From Eubacterium aggregans (GTDB taxonomy: Bacteria; Bacillota; Clostridia; Eubacteriales; Eubacteriaceae), in contig NZ_FNRK01000007.1 of the NCBI RefSeq assembly GCF_900107815.1, positions 62,001 to 126,000 on the forward strand: a stretch of 64,000 nt of DNA, given 5' to 3'. Positions 46,926 through 54,628 of this stretch are shown here, in pieces; positions within the stretch are counted from its first letter, which is position 1; the number at the start of each line of letters is the position of its first letter. The notes under the pieces were generated by a model, which did no database searches, had not been told where the DNA came from, and saw only the letters and a list, made by a program, of their open reading frames with translations. Made by a program: the position numbers and the translations under genes.

Positions 46926-48367
46926 TGATTAACCGATTCAACTTTGGGCTTCAGCCGGGGCTGTGGGAGCAGCCCTGTCTGGAGCTCATTCAGCAATTCG
47001 ACCCAGCTGCTGAAGTCGTCTTTAATGGTGAGGGCTCCCGGGATATTGACATTACCTACGCCGGAGATATTCTGACCTTTGAAGGATGGGATAAGGCGGG
47101 AAGGAAGCATCAAAAAGAATATAATCTTTCCGGGAAACCCCTTGAAAAAGATACTTTCAAAGGGTTTCTTTATCTGTTTTTAGTCGCCTTCTTTGGGCGC
47201 CCCATGGCCTGGGGATCTTTATCTGGGGTGAAGCCCGTTAAAATAGCCCATCAGCTTATAGTGAAGGAGGGGCAGGATACCCAGGGTGCAGCGAAACAGA
47301 TGGAGAAGCGCTACAAGGTTTCTCCGGAAAAGGCCATGTTGGCGGCTACCTTGGCTCAGAGGGAGATGCCCATTGTCTATCCCCTGGACCCAAAGCGGGT
47401 GAGTGTCTATCTTGGCGTTCCTTTGTGCCCTGCAAAATGTAGCTATTGCTCCTTTGTCTCCACTGTGGCCGACAAAAAAGGCCGACTAGCCGAGACCTAT
47501 CTGTCCAGCTTGCTCTTGGAGATAAAGGCTATGGCACGGATGGTGCAGGAGAAGGAACTTACTATCGATACCTTGTACATTGGTGGGGGCACCCCCTCCA
47601 TCCTTTCAGAGGCCCAACTGGAAATACTTCTAAATGCCCTGGAAGGGGACTTCATCCACCGGGACCTTCGGGAATTTACCTTTGAAGCCGGGCGGCCAGA
47701 AACAACAAGCCGGGAAAAGCTCGTGCTCTTAAAGGATTACGGTGTGGATCGGGTTTGTCTCAATCCCCAAAGCATGAATGCCGAAACCCTAAGGGCCATC
47801 AACCGTAACCACAGCCCCGAGGATATCCGAAGCACTCTGGAAATTATCCGGGAGGTGGGATTTAACAGTGTGAACATGGACCTCATTGTAGGGTTGGCCG
47901 AGGAGTCCCCCCAGCGGGTCTTGGATTCCTTAGACGCGGTCATCGCCATGGCACCGGAAAATCTGACGGTCCATAGCCTGGCCATTAAAAAGGGATCGGC
48001 CATCAAGGAGGCCCAGGGCCATCAGGTGACCCAGCTTTACGATGAGGATTTTTATGAGGAAATCACCCAGCGAACGTTAGCCGGAGGATATCACCCTTAC
48101 TACCTTTACCGACAGAAGTACACCCAGGGGAATGGGGAAAACATTGGCTATGCCCGGACAGGTTATGACGGCATCTATAATATCCTGATGATGGCAGAAC
48201 GTCAAACCATCATCGGCATTGGAGCCGGCTCCTCCGGAAAGGTATACCACGCGGATACCGACCGTTTTGGCAAAATATTAACTGTTAAGGATATCCGGAC
48301 TTACAATGAACGGATTGAGTCCATTATTGAACGGAAGATTGAAGCTTACAGTGAGAATCTTCCTTGA
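46925..48367 (+). CDS. hemZ: Coproporphyrinogen dehydrogenase-like radical SAM protein HemZ
   Basis: A 480-residue radical SAM enzyme. A Firmicutes-specific N-terminal domain of about 155 residues precedes the core. The cluster motif is CPAKCSYC, then GGGTPS, EAGRPET and NPQSMN. The family is thought to oxidise coproporphyrinogen III without oxygen, though the role in heme-poor anaerobes is unsettled. Start and previous stop overlap as TAATG. In many Clostridia hisS follows; here aspS does. Confidence 0.9.
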   Translation: MINRFNFGLQPGLWEQPCLELIQQFDPAAEVVFNGEGSRDIDITYAGDILTFEGWDKAGRKHQKEYNLSGKPLEKDTFKGFLYLFLVAFFGRPMAWGSLSGVKPVKIAHQLIVKEGQDTQGAAKQMEKRYKVSPEKAMLAATLAQREMPIVYPLDPKRVSVYLGVPLCPAKCSYCSFVSTVADKKGRLAETYLSSLLLEIKAMARMVQEKELTIDTLYIGGGTPSILSEAQLEILLNALEGDFIHRDLREFTFEAGRPETTSREKLVLLKDYGVDRVCLNPQSMNAETLRAINRNHSPEDIRSTLEIIREVGFNSVNMDLIVGLAEESPQRVLDSLDAVIAMAPENLTVHSLAIKKGSAIKEAQGHQVTQLYDEDFYEEITQRTLAGGYHPYYLYRQKYTQGNGENIGYARTGYDGIYNILMMAERQTIIGIGAGSSGKVYHADTDRFGKILTVKDIRTYNERIESIIERKIEAYSENLP

Positions 48368-48429
48368 CAGAATACGGGTCTATTGAATATAATTAGGGGA
48401 TATGAAACGTGAATTTTTCAGGAGGCATA

Positions 48430-50208
48430 ATGAAAACACATTTTAGAAGCGCCCTTTGTGGCGAGATGAATAAAACATATGATGGACAAACCATCAAGCT
48501 TTCGGGATGGACTGATAGCCGAAGGGATCTGGGCGGGGTTATTTTTGTCGATCTCCGGGATCGCTCTGGGATTGTGCAGTTAGTAATCAATGAAGAAGTG
48601 GCACCCGCTGTTTTTGCCGAGGCCGAAACGGTCCGTAGCGAATATGTGCTGTGTATTGAAGGGACCGTTCGGATGCGGGAAGCCGCCAATGTCAACCCTA
48701 AGATGCCCACCGGTGAGGTTGAGGTTATGGTAACGGACTTGACCATTTTGGATACGTCAGCCACTCCCCCCATTTATGTTGAGGATGAGGACAAATCCAA
48801 CGAAGCCGTTCGCCTGAAATACCGCTATTTGGATTTGCGTAAACCCAAGAACCAGAAAACCCTGATGACCCGGGCCAAGGTCATGTCCATCGCCCGGAAT
48901 TATCTCAACGATGAAGGCTTCTGCGAAATTGAAACCCCCATTTTAGGGAAGCCTACCCCAGAAGGGGCCCGGGACTTCCTGGTTCCCTCTCGGGTTCAGA
49001 ATGGCAAGTTCTTCGGATTGCCCCAAAGTCCCCAGCTCTTTAAACAGATCCTGATGATCTCTGGTATGGACCGCTATTATCAGATTGCCAAGTGCTTCCG
49101 GGATGAGGACCTCCGTCAGGACCGCCAGCCGGAATTTACCCAGATTGATATGGAAATGTCCTTTGTGACCAAGGATGATATCCTGCCTATCATGGAAGGG
49201 ATGATTTCCAAAATTTTCAAGGAAATCCGTGGGATCGAGCTTCAAACGCCCTTTATGCGTATGACCTACGCCGAAGCCATGGATCGTTATGGCTCCGATA
49301 AGCCGGATACCCGCTTTGGTATGGAGCTGACTAATCTGTCAGACATCCTGGCTGAAAGTGAGTTCAAGGTATTCTCTGGGGCCATTAAAAAGGGCGGCTC
49401 TGTCCGGGCCATCATCGCCAAGGATGCCCAGGGCAAGCTGTCGAAAAAGACCATTAAGAATTTAGAAAAATTCGCCCAGGTTTACAAGGCGAAGGGCCTG
49501 GCTTGGATTGATGTCAAAGAAGAGGATATGAAATCCCCCATCTTAAAGTTTATCTCCGAAGAAGAAAAGAACGCCATCTTCGCCCGGATGGGCGCAGAAC
49601 CCGGGGATATGATTTTCATGGTGGCCGATACCGACGAAATCGTCTGTACTTCTTTAGGACAGCTGCGTTTGGAGCTGGCTCGGAAGCTGGAATTCGACCT
49701 CTCCGGTAAGTTCAATTTCCTCTGGGTCATTGATTTCCCACTCTTGGAGTACGATGCAGAAGCTGGCCGTTATACCGCCAAGCATCATCCCTTTACGGCA
49801 CCTCTGACCGAGGATATTCCTATGCTGGAAACCGACCCAGCCAAGGTGCGCTCCGATGCCTACGATATGGTCGTCAATGGGGTTGAGCTGGGTGGGGGCT
49901 CCATTCGAATTCATAACCAGGACATTCAGGAAAAGATGTTTGCGGCCCTGGGCATGAGCATGGAATCCGCCTGGCGTCAGTTCGGCTTCCTTTTAGAAGC
50001 CCTGAAATACGGCACACCACCCCATGGTGGATTGGCCTTTGGTCTGGATCGCCTTGTCATGATGCTTCTGGATATTGATAATATCCGGGACGTTATTGCC
50101 TTCCCCAAGACCCAGAACCACAGCTGTCTGATGAGTGATGCACCGGCACCGGCAGAGCTGGATCAGCTCATCGACTTGGGCATCAGCATTGATGACCCAT
50201 TAATTTAA
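48430..50208 (+). CDS. aspS: Aspartyl-tRNA synthetase
   Basis: A 592-residue class II synthetase. The N-terminal OB-fold anticodon domain (IKLSGWTDSRRDLGG) is followed by the catalytic core with PSRVQNGKFFGLPQSPQ, CFRDEDLRQDRQPEFTQID and a C-terminal motif 3 in GLAFGLDRL. The bacterial GAD insertion sits in the middle. The ATG at 48430 follows GGAGG. There is no T-box leader in the 62-base gap. A terminator follows. Confidence 0.96.
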   Translation: MKTHFRSALCGEMNKTYDGQTIKLSGWTDSRRDLGGVIFVDLRDRSGIVQLVINEEVAPAVFAEAETVRSEYVLCIEGTVRMREAANVNPKMPTGEVEVMVTDLTILDTSATPPIYVEDEDKSNEAVRLKYRYLDLRKPKNQKTLMTRAKVMSIARNYLNDEGFCEIETPILGKPTPEGARDFLVPSRVQNGKFFGLPQSPQLFKQILMISGMDRYYQIAKCFRDEDLRQDRQPEFTQIDMEMSFVTKDDILPIMEGMISKIFKEIRGIELQTPFMRMTYAEAMDRYGSDKPDTRFGMELTNLSDILAESEFKVFSGAIKKGGSVRAIIAKDAQGKLSKKTIKNLEKFAQVYKAKGLAWIDVKEEDMKSPILKFISEEEKNAIFARMGAEPGDMIFMVADTDEIVCTSLGQLRLELARKLEFDLSGKFNFLWVIDFPLLEYDAEAGRYTAKHHPFTAPLTEDIPMLETDPAKVRSDAYDMVVNGVELGGGSIRIHNQDIQEKMFAALGMSMESAWRQFGFLLEALKYGTPPHGGLAFGLDRLVMMLLDIDNIRDVIAFPKTQNHSCLMSDAPAPAELDQLIDLGISIDDPLI

Positions 50209-50214
50209 TGGAAG

Positions 50215-50241
50215 ACGCTCCCATTATGGGGGCGTTTTTTT
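50215..50241 (+). terminator. aspS terminator
   Basis: CGCTCCC pairs with GGGGGCG (one G-U), flanked by A-T pairs, and seven T follow (50235-50241). It separates aspS from the rseC-like gene. Confidence 0.8.
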
Positions 50242-50258
50242 CAAAGAAGGGTAAACCC

Positions 50259-50699
50259 ATGAAAGAAATCGGAACAGTCAAAAAGTTAAATGGAAATAAA
50301 GCCAAGGTCATCATCAAGCGCCATGCGGCCTGTGGTGATTGCGGGGCCTGTCAGGTGGGTAAAGATAAAATGACCATGACCACCCTGGCCCAGAATCCTC
50401 TGGGTGCAGTGGTGGGAGATACTGTGGCTGTGGAAATGGAATTTGGCAATGTGATGAAGGCCACCAGTATTGCCTATGGCATCCCCTTAGTTGCCTTTAT
50501 TTTAGGCTGTGTGGCAGGTTTCTTTGCGGCGCCGGCTCTGGGATGGGATCAAGCCATTACCGCATTTTTCACAGGAATTCTACTCACGGCAGCGGCCTTT
50601 GGTCTGATTATGGTCCTTGACCGCAGAGGACGTTTTGGAAAGGCCTATGAACCGCGGATTACCGAGATTCTGGATGCCTCAGAGCTGGAAGGACAGTAG
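50259..50699 (+). CDS. RseC/SoxR-reducing-system-like membrane protein
   Basis: A 146-residue protein with an N-terminal cytoplasmic domain holding CGDCGACQ (three cysteines spaced CxxCxxC) and two membrane helices (about residues 67-85 and 92-115). It belongs to the RseC/MucC family, often encoded with Rnf electron-transport genes, which are not adjacent here. A redox role is likely from the cysteines but unproven. ATG 50259 follows GAAGGG and lies after the aspS terminator; an upstream in-frame ATG would put that terminator in the coding region. Confidence 0.8.
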   Translation: MKEIGTVKKLNGNKAKVIIKRHAACGDCGACQVGKDKMTMTTLAQNPLGAVVGDTVAVEMEFGNVMKATSIAYGIPLVAFILGCVAGFFAAPALGWDQAITAFFTGILLTAAAFGLIMVLDRRGRFGKAYEPRITEILDASELEGQ

Positions 50700-50770
50700 G
50701 GTAAACGCTCAGTAGGGCAGACGAAGTGAAAGCAGATGTCCACCTCCCCGTCCCTTACTGAGAGCTACCC
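50699..50770. repeat. Imperfect palindromic element
   Basis: GGGTA-aacg-CTCAGTAGGG (50699-50717) pairs with CCCTTACTGAG-agc-TACCC (50752-50770), one base bulged, around a 34-base centre. Its left edge overlaps the stop codon of the rseC-like gene. The shape resembles the palindromic intergenic repeats common in gut Clostridia. No second copy was seen in this window, so its repeat status is unproven. Confidence 0.5.
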
Positions 50771-50776
50771 CTATCA

Positions 50777-50801
50777 CCCCCTGCATAAGGGGGCTTTTTT
50801 T
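50777..50801 (+). terminator. Terminator next to the palindromic element
   Basis: CCCCCT (50777-50782) pairs with AGGGGG (50788-50793), then C and seven T (50795-50801). It faces the plus-strand rseC-like gene and reaches the last codon of the convergent cardiolipin synthase gene. Confidence 0.7.
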
Positions 50802-52269
50802 ATAGCAGTGGTGCAAATAATCGAGAGATGGATTCCTTGATTTTAATCCGACGGGGACGGCTGCGGTAAGTCTCCAAATCATAGAGCTGGGATTTTTCAA
50901 TATCTTTATGGAAAATATGACGCAGTGCGGTGGCGGTACTTTGATCGTAAACAAAGGCGTTGGATTCGAAGTTCAGGCTGAAGCTTCGAATATCGAAATT
51001 ACAGGAGCCCACGGCGCAGATTTCATCATCCACGGTGATGGTTTTGGCATGGAGAAAGCCATTTTCATAAATATAGATCTTGGCACCGTACTCCACTAGC
51101 TCTCCCACATAGGCCAGGGTTGCCCAATAAATAAAGATATGGTCAGGCTTATCCGGAATCATGATCCGGACATCGACCCCGGATAAGATGGCGATTTTTA
51201 AGGATTCCAGGACACTTTCGTCGGGGACGAAGTAGGGACTTTGGATATAGATATGTTCCTTGGCATTGGTAATCATCCTCAGGAAATCCTGTTTGATCAC
51301 CTGGTTGGGATCATCTGGACCACTGGAGACGATTTGGATACCGGCACCACAGAATTTTGGCATATCAGGGTAATAACGGCCAATACAACCAGGGTCTAAA
51401 TCGATGGGGTCGATGTTATCGCTGGTGCGCCAGTCTAAAAAGAATCGTCTCTGGAGTTCGTATACGGCATAACCGGAAATCCGAAGATGGGTATCCCGCC
51501 AATAGCCCATTTTAGGGTTTTTCCCCAGGTATTCATCGCCAATATTATACCCTCCGATAAAGGCGGTTCGTCCATCGATGACGGCAATTTTTCGGTGATC
51601 CCGGTAGTTAACCCTCAGATTGACCACTCGAAACTTAGTGGGGAAAAAGGCCCCGTATTCCCCACCGGCTCGGGCAAATTCCTTTAGCTTTCGTCTGGGG
51701 ATATACCGCCCCCCCATTTCATCGTAAAGGAGTCGGACTTCCACCCCTTCAGCGGCCTTACGAGTAAGAAGTGTCAGAAGGCGTCGCCCCAGGTCATCGT
51801 ATTTGATAATGTAATATTCTAGGTGAATACTGGATTTTGCTCCTTCAATGGCCTTAAAGAGGGCTTCGAATTTGGCATGGCCATCCGTATAGATGTCAAT
51901 GCCGTTATTATTGGTAAAAAAGGCTTCACAGGTGTTGATGTTGTAATCAATGTTGTTATGGTATTGGTGAAAAAGCTGTTTCTGGGTGTCGTCATCAGGG
52001 CCGAAATGGATCAGGCTCTTTCCCAGCATCATTTTTTGGTACTCCTCTTCCTCTGGGGTATCATAGCGATAAATTTTACGTCGGGTCAGGTTTTGGGAGA
52101 GGAAGAGATAGAATACAAAGCCCAGAATGGGAATAATCCAAAGAAAAAGCAGCCAGGCGTAGGTACTTTTAGGGCTTTTACGTTCCAAAAAAATGATGAC
52201 GAAGGTCATAATGATATTTAAGATAAAGACAAAAATTTCAAGTTTGGAGTTGAGGGGAAATAAAAGCAT
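50800..52269 (-). CDS. cls: Cardiolipin synthase
   Basis: A 489-residue membrane enzyme that joins two phosphatidylglycerols to cardiolipin. Two N-terminal membrane helices (residues 10-28 and 37-58) precede two phospholipase-D domains. The first HKD motif is His225-Arg-Lys227 with Asp232; the second is His407-x-Lys409 with Asp414. Both are intact. AAAGGA precedes the ATG. It lies 22 bases after the flavodoxin-ferredoxin gene on the same strand. Confidence 0.94.
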   Translation of the reverse strand: MLLFPLNSKLEIFVFILNIIMTFVIIFLERKSPKSTYAWLLFLWIIPILGFVFYLFLSQNLTRRKIYRYDTPEEEEYQKMMLGKSLIHFGPDDDTQKQLFHQYHNNIDYNINTCEAFFTNNNGIDIYTDGHAKFEALFKAIEGAKSSIHLEYYIIKYDDLGRRLLTLLTRKAAEGVEVRLLYDEMGGRYIPRRKLKEFARAGGEYGAFFPTKFRVVNLRVNYRDHRKIAVIDGRTAFIGGYNIGDEYLGKNPKMGYWRDTHLRISGYAVYELQRRFFLDWRTSDNIDPIDLDPGCIGRYYPDMPKFCGAGIQIVSSGPDDPNQVIKQDFLRMITNAKEHIYIQSPYFVPDESVLESLKIAILSGVDVRIMIPDKPDHIFIYWATLAYVGELVEYGAKIYIYENGFLHAKTITVDDEICAVGSCNFDIRSFSLNFESNAFVYDQSTATALRHIFHKDIEKSQLYDLETYRSRPRRIKIKESISRLFAPLL

Positions 52270-52291
52270 GGTAGGTCAGTCCTTTCGCTGG

Positions 52292-53116
52292 CTAGTCGGC
52301 ATCCTTGGGAAAAAACAAATGGGGTTTAGCTCGCCTTTGGTACATCTCCTCAAGTTCGCGCTGATGGTACAAATACCCAGGGTCATCATAATACTTGGCA
52401 GCCTGGGGACAGGCTTTCACACAGGCACAACATTTAATGCAGATACCGGTGATTTGGGTATAATCCTCTGAATCGATGGAGCCCATGGGGCAGCGGTGAG
52501 CGCAAAGTCCACACCCATTACAGGCATCACTGGTCTTTGGCTTCACCTTAAGGATATTAATGAGGTTGCCCAGGTGATCCTGGGGCTTGTAATACCCCCG
52601 GTAGGGTTTGGGTGTGCCATCCACGGCCACAGGGGCGGCAGCTTCCAGATATGCGGCAGCCTGGTGGGCAAAGGACACAGCGGTGGCCAGATCCTCAGCA
52701 TCCGGGCGACCAGCCCCTAGAATTCGGGAGAAGGAATGCTCACCGATAAAAGCACCGGCGGCAATGGGATGGGTGTGGGCATCTAAAAGAATATCCCGGA
52801 GCTCCACAAGGGCATCATCGTAGTGGCGGTTGCCGAAAACCACCACGGGGATGGATAAGGCGTCGCCTCCCTCTACAGTGGACAGATAAGGCAACAGCAC
52901 GTTGGGGACACGCCCGGCAATGACCGGGGTCCCCAGGATGACAAGGTCCTCTTTGGTGAAGGATAAGGGGACCTGTCTGTTTTGGGGAAGGGTGAAGTCC
53001 AGGATCTCCATGGGCTGATTAAGGTGCTCAGCCAGGGCTTCGGCGATGGTGGTGATGATGGACTTGGTGGTGCCAGTAGCACTGAAATAAACGGCTAAAA
53101 TCCTTCGGATGGCCAT
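52292..53116 (-). CDS. EFR1-family flavodoxin/ferredoxin fusion protein
   Basis: A 274-residue electron carrier. An N-terminal flavodoxin-like domain has the FMN phosphate loop FSATGTTKS (residues 10-19). The C-terminal domain has two 4Fe-4S motifs, CNGCGLCAHRCP and CIKCCACVKACP. Such fusions are common in anaerobic Firmicutes and move electrons between ferredoxin-dependent enzymes; the partner is unknown. GGAGG precedes the ATG. It probably forms a transcript with cls. Confidence 0.9.
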   Translation of the reverse strand: MAIRRILAVYFSATGTTKSIITTIAEALAEHLNQPMEILDFTLPQNRQVPLSFTKEDLVILGTPVIAGRVPNVLLPYLSTVEGGDALSIPVVVFGNRHYDDALVELRDILLDAHTHPIAAGAFIGEHSFSRILGAGRPDAEDLATAVSFAHQAAAYLEAAAPVAVDGTPKPYRGYYKPQDHLGNLINILKVKPKTSDACNGCGLCAHRCPMGSIDSEDYTQITGICIKCCACVKACPQAAKYYDDPGYLYHQRELEEMYQRRAKPHLFFPKDAD

Positions 53117-53174
53117 AACAATCCTCCTGTAAAATATTATTCTTATTGTAGCATAGAATGGCGAAAAAGGGTTG

Positions 53175-53183
53175 TGATATAAT
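53175..53183 (+). promoter_or_regulatory. Extended -10 promoter of the HAD hydrolase
   Basis: TGA followed by TATAAT (53178-53183), 31 bases before GTG 53215. No -35 box is obvious. Confidence 0.5.
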
Positions 53184-53214
53184 AGGAGAAAGCGTAAAAA
53201 ACGGAGGAAATTCA

Positions 53215-53931
53215 GTGAATTTTATTTTTGATATCGACGATACCTTATACGATCAAAAGGATATTTTTGAAGGGGCTTACCGGAAGATCTTTGGGGATGG
53301 GGATGAGCTTCCCATCGAGACGCTTTTCGTACGCAGCCGGGTACGCAGTGATGAGGTGTTTGCCATGGTGGAAGCTGGGGAGCTGCCACCGGAGAAAATG
53401 TACGCCTATCGGGTGTGCAAGGCCTTTGAGGATTGCGGGGCGACCTTATCCGAGGATAGGGCCATGGCGTTCCAGGAAGCCTATGCCAGGAATCAGGCAA
53501 CTATGCAACTGCTACCCGGAATCATCCGGATTTTGGACTGGCTAAAGGCCCGGGGGGCGGTTATGGGGATTATCACCAATGGCCCAGGACCCCACCAGCG
53601 CCGGAAAATTGAAGCTCTGGGGCTAAAGCGTTGGTTCCCTGAAGAGTCCTTCTTCATCTCGGGGGAGATGGGAGTGGCTAAGCCGGATATCCGGGCCTTT
53701 CGGATGGTGGAAGAGCGGCTGGGCATTGATGGGGGCCAAAGTGTGTTTATTGGGGACGCCTATCACAATGATGTCCTGGGAGCTAAGAATGCGGGGTGGC
53801 AGAGCATTTGGGTCAATAGAAGAAGGAATCCCTTACCGAAGGATGTTGCCGCCTCGCCGGATTTTATCATTCAGGATGAGGATGAGTTGATGGCGGTAGT
53901 AGCTCATCTCATTCATGAATCAGATTCCTGA
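53215..53931 (+). CDS. HAD-superfamily hydrolase (subfamily IA)
   Basis: A 238-residue phosphatase. Motif I is FDIDDTLYD (DxDxT), motif II ITNGPG, motif III the Lys in KPDIRAF and motif IV IGDAYHNDVLGAK. The helical cap lies between motifs I and II (class IA). GTG 53215 is seven bases after GGAGG. An ATG at 53158 lies upstream of the promoter and was rejected. It may be a nucleotidase or phosphoglycolate phosphatase-like enzyme; the substrate is unknown. Confidence 0.88.
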   Translation: MNFIFDIDDTLYDQKDIFEGAYRKIFGDGDELPIETLFVRSRVRSDEVFAMVEAGELPPEKMYAYRVCKAFEDCGATLSEDRAMAFQEAYARNQATMQLLPGIIRILDWLKARGAVMGIITNGPGPHQRRKIEALGLKRWFPEESFFISGEMGVAKPDIRAFRMVEERLGIDGGQSVFIGDAYHNDVLGAKNAGWQSIWVNRRRNPLPKDVAASPDFIIQDEDELMAVVAHLIHESDS

Positions 53932-54021
53932 TAAAAGATTGGGCGGACTGTACAAGGCGACTCCCCGAGTGCCTTTAGGAATTAGATAAATTATCTATGG
54001 TTGGGGGAGCAGCAAAGCCGA

Positions 54022-54027
54022 TATAAT
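54022..54027 (+). promoter_or_regulatory. -10 box of the DUF2284 gene
   Basis: TATAAT at 54022-54027. The upstream TTGGGG (54001-54006) is a poor -35 with only 15 bases of spacing. Inverted arms CTCCCC (53961-53966) and GGGGAG (54004-54009) and an inner AGATAAATTATCT flank the region. Confidence 0.35.
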
Positions 54028-54057
54028 AGGTAAAAAAAGGGGGTAAAGGATGTGTCG

Positions 54058-54612
54058 ATGGATTTAATCTATTGGAAAGACAAAGCTCGTGAGGCTGGCT
54101 TCTCTGAGGTGGTAGAGCTAAAGATGGAAACCCTGGTGGTAAACCCGGAGGTGCGCAAGATGTGTGAGGCCAATACCTGCGGGCAGTATGGCAAAAATTG
54201 GGCCTGTCCTCCGGGCTGCGGGGATTTAGAGGAATGCGAAAGTTCCCTTTCGGTCTGTGACTGTGGCCTCCTTGTCCAAACCGTGGCACAATTGGAGGAT
54301 TCCTTCGACTTCGAGGGAATGGCGGCGGCGGGAAGCACCCACTGGAAGAATTTTTCCCGACTGCGCAGCCAGATCCAAGAAGCTAAGGCAAAAAAAGGGG
54401 ATTCTTTAGATGTGCTGGCCCTGGCGGCGGGGAGTTGTACCCATTGCAAGACTTGTGCCTATCCCGATGACCCCTGCCGTTTTCCTGAGGCAGCGGCATC
54501 TTCTGTGGAGGCCTATGGCCTGCTGGTGAACCAGCTGTGTGTGGATAATGGGCTGGCCTACAATTATGGGGAGAATACCATTGCCTATACGGCGTTGTTT
54601 TTGTTTAAGTGA
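54058..54612 (+). CDS. DUF2284 cysteine-rich, metal-binding protein
   Basis: A 184-residue protein of the DUF2284 family, predicted to bind metal. Cysteine clusters occur as CEANTCGQYGKNWACPPGCG near residue 35 and CTHCKTCAYPDDPC near 140, the latter ferredoxin-like. No activity is known for the family. ATG 54058 is seven bases after AAAGGA; GTG 54052 with the GGGGG run upstream is an equal alternative. A terminator follows. Confidence 0.85.
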   Translation: MDLIYWKDKAREAGFSEVVELKMETLVVNPEVRKMCEANTCGQYGKNWACPPGCGDLEECESSLSVCDCGLLVQTVAQLEDSFDFEGMAAAGSTHWKNFSRLRSQIQEAKAKKGDSLDVLALAAGSCTHCKTCAYPDDPCRFPEAAASSVEAYGLLVNQLCVDNGLAYNYGENTIAYTALFLFK

Positions 54613-54628
54613 TTTGAGAGGTTCATCT

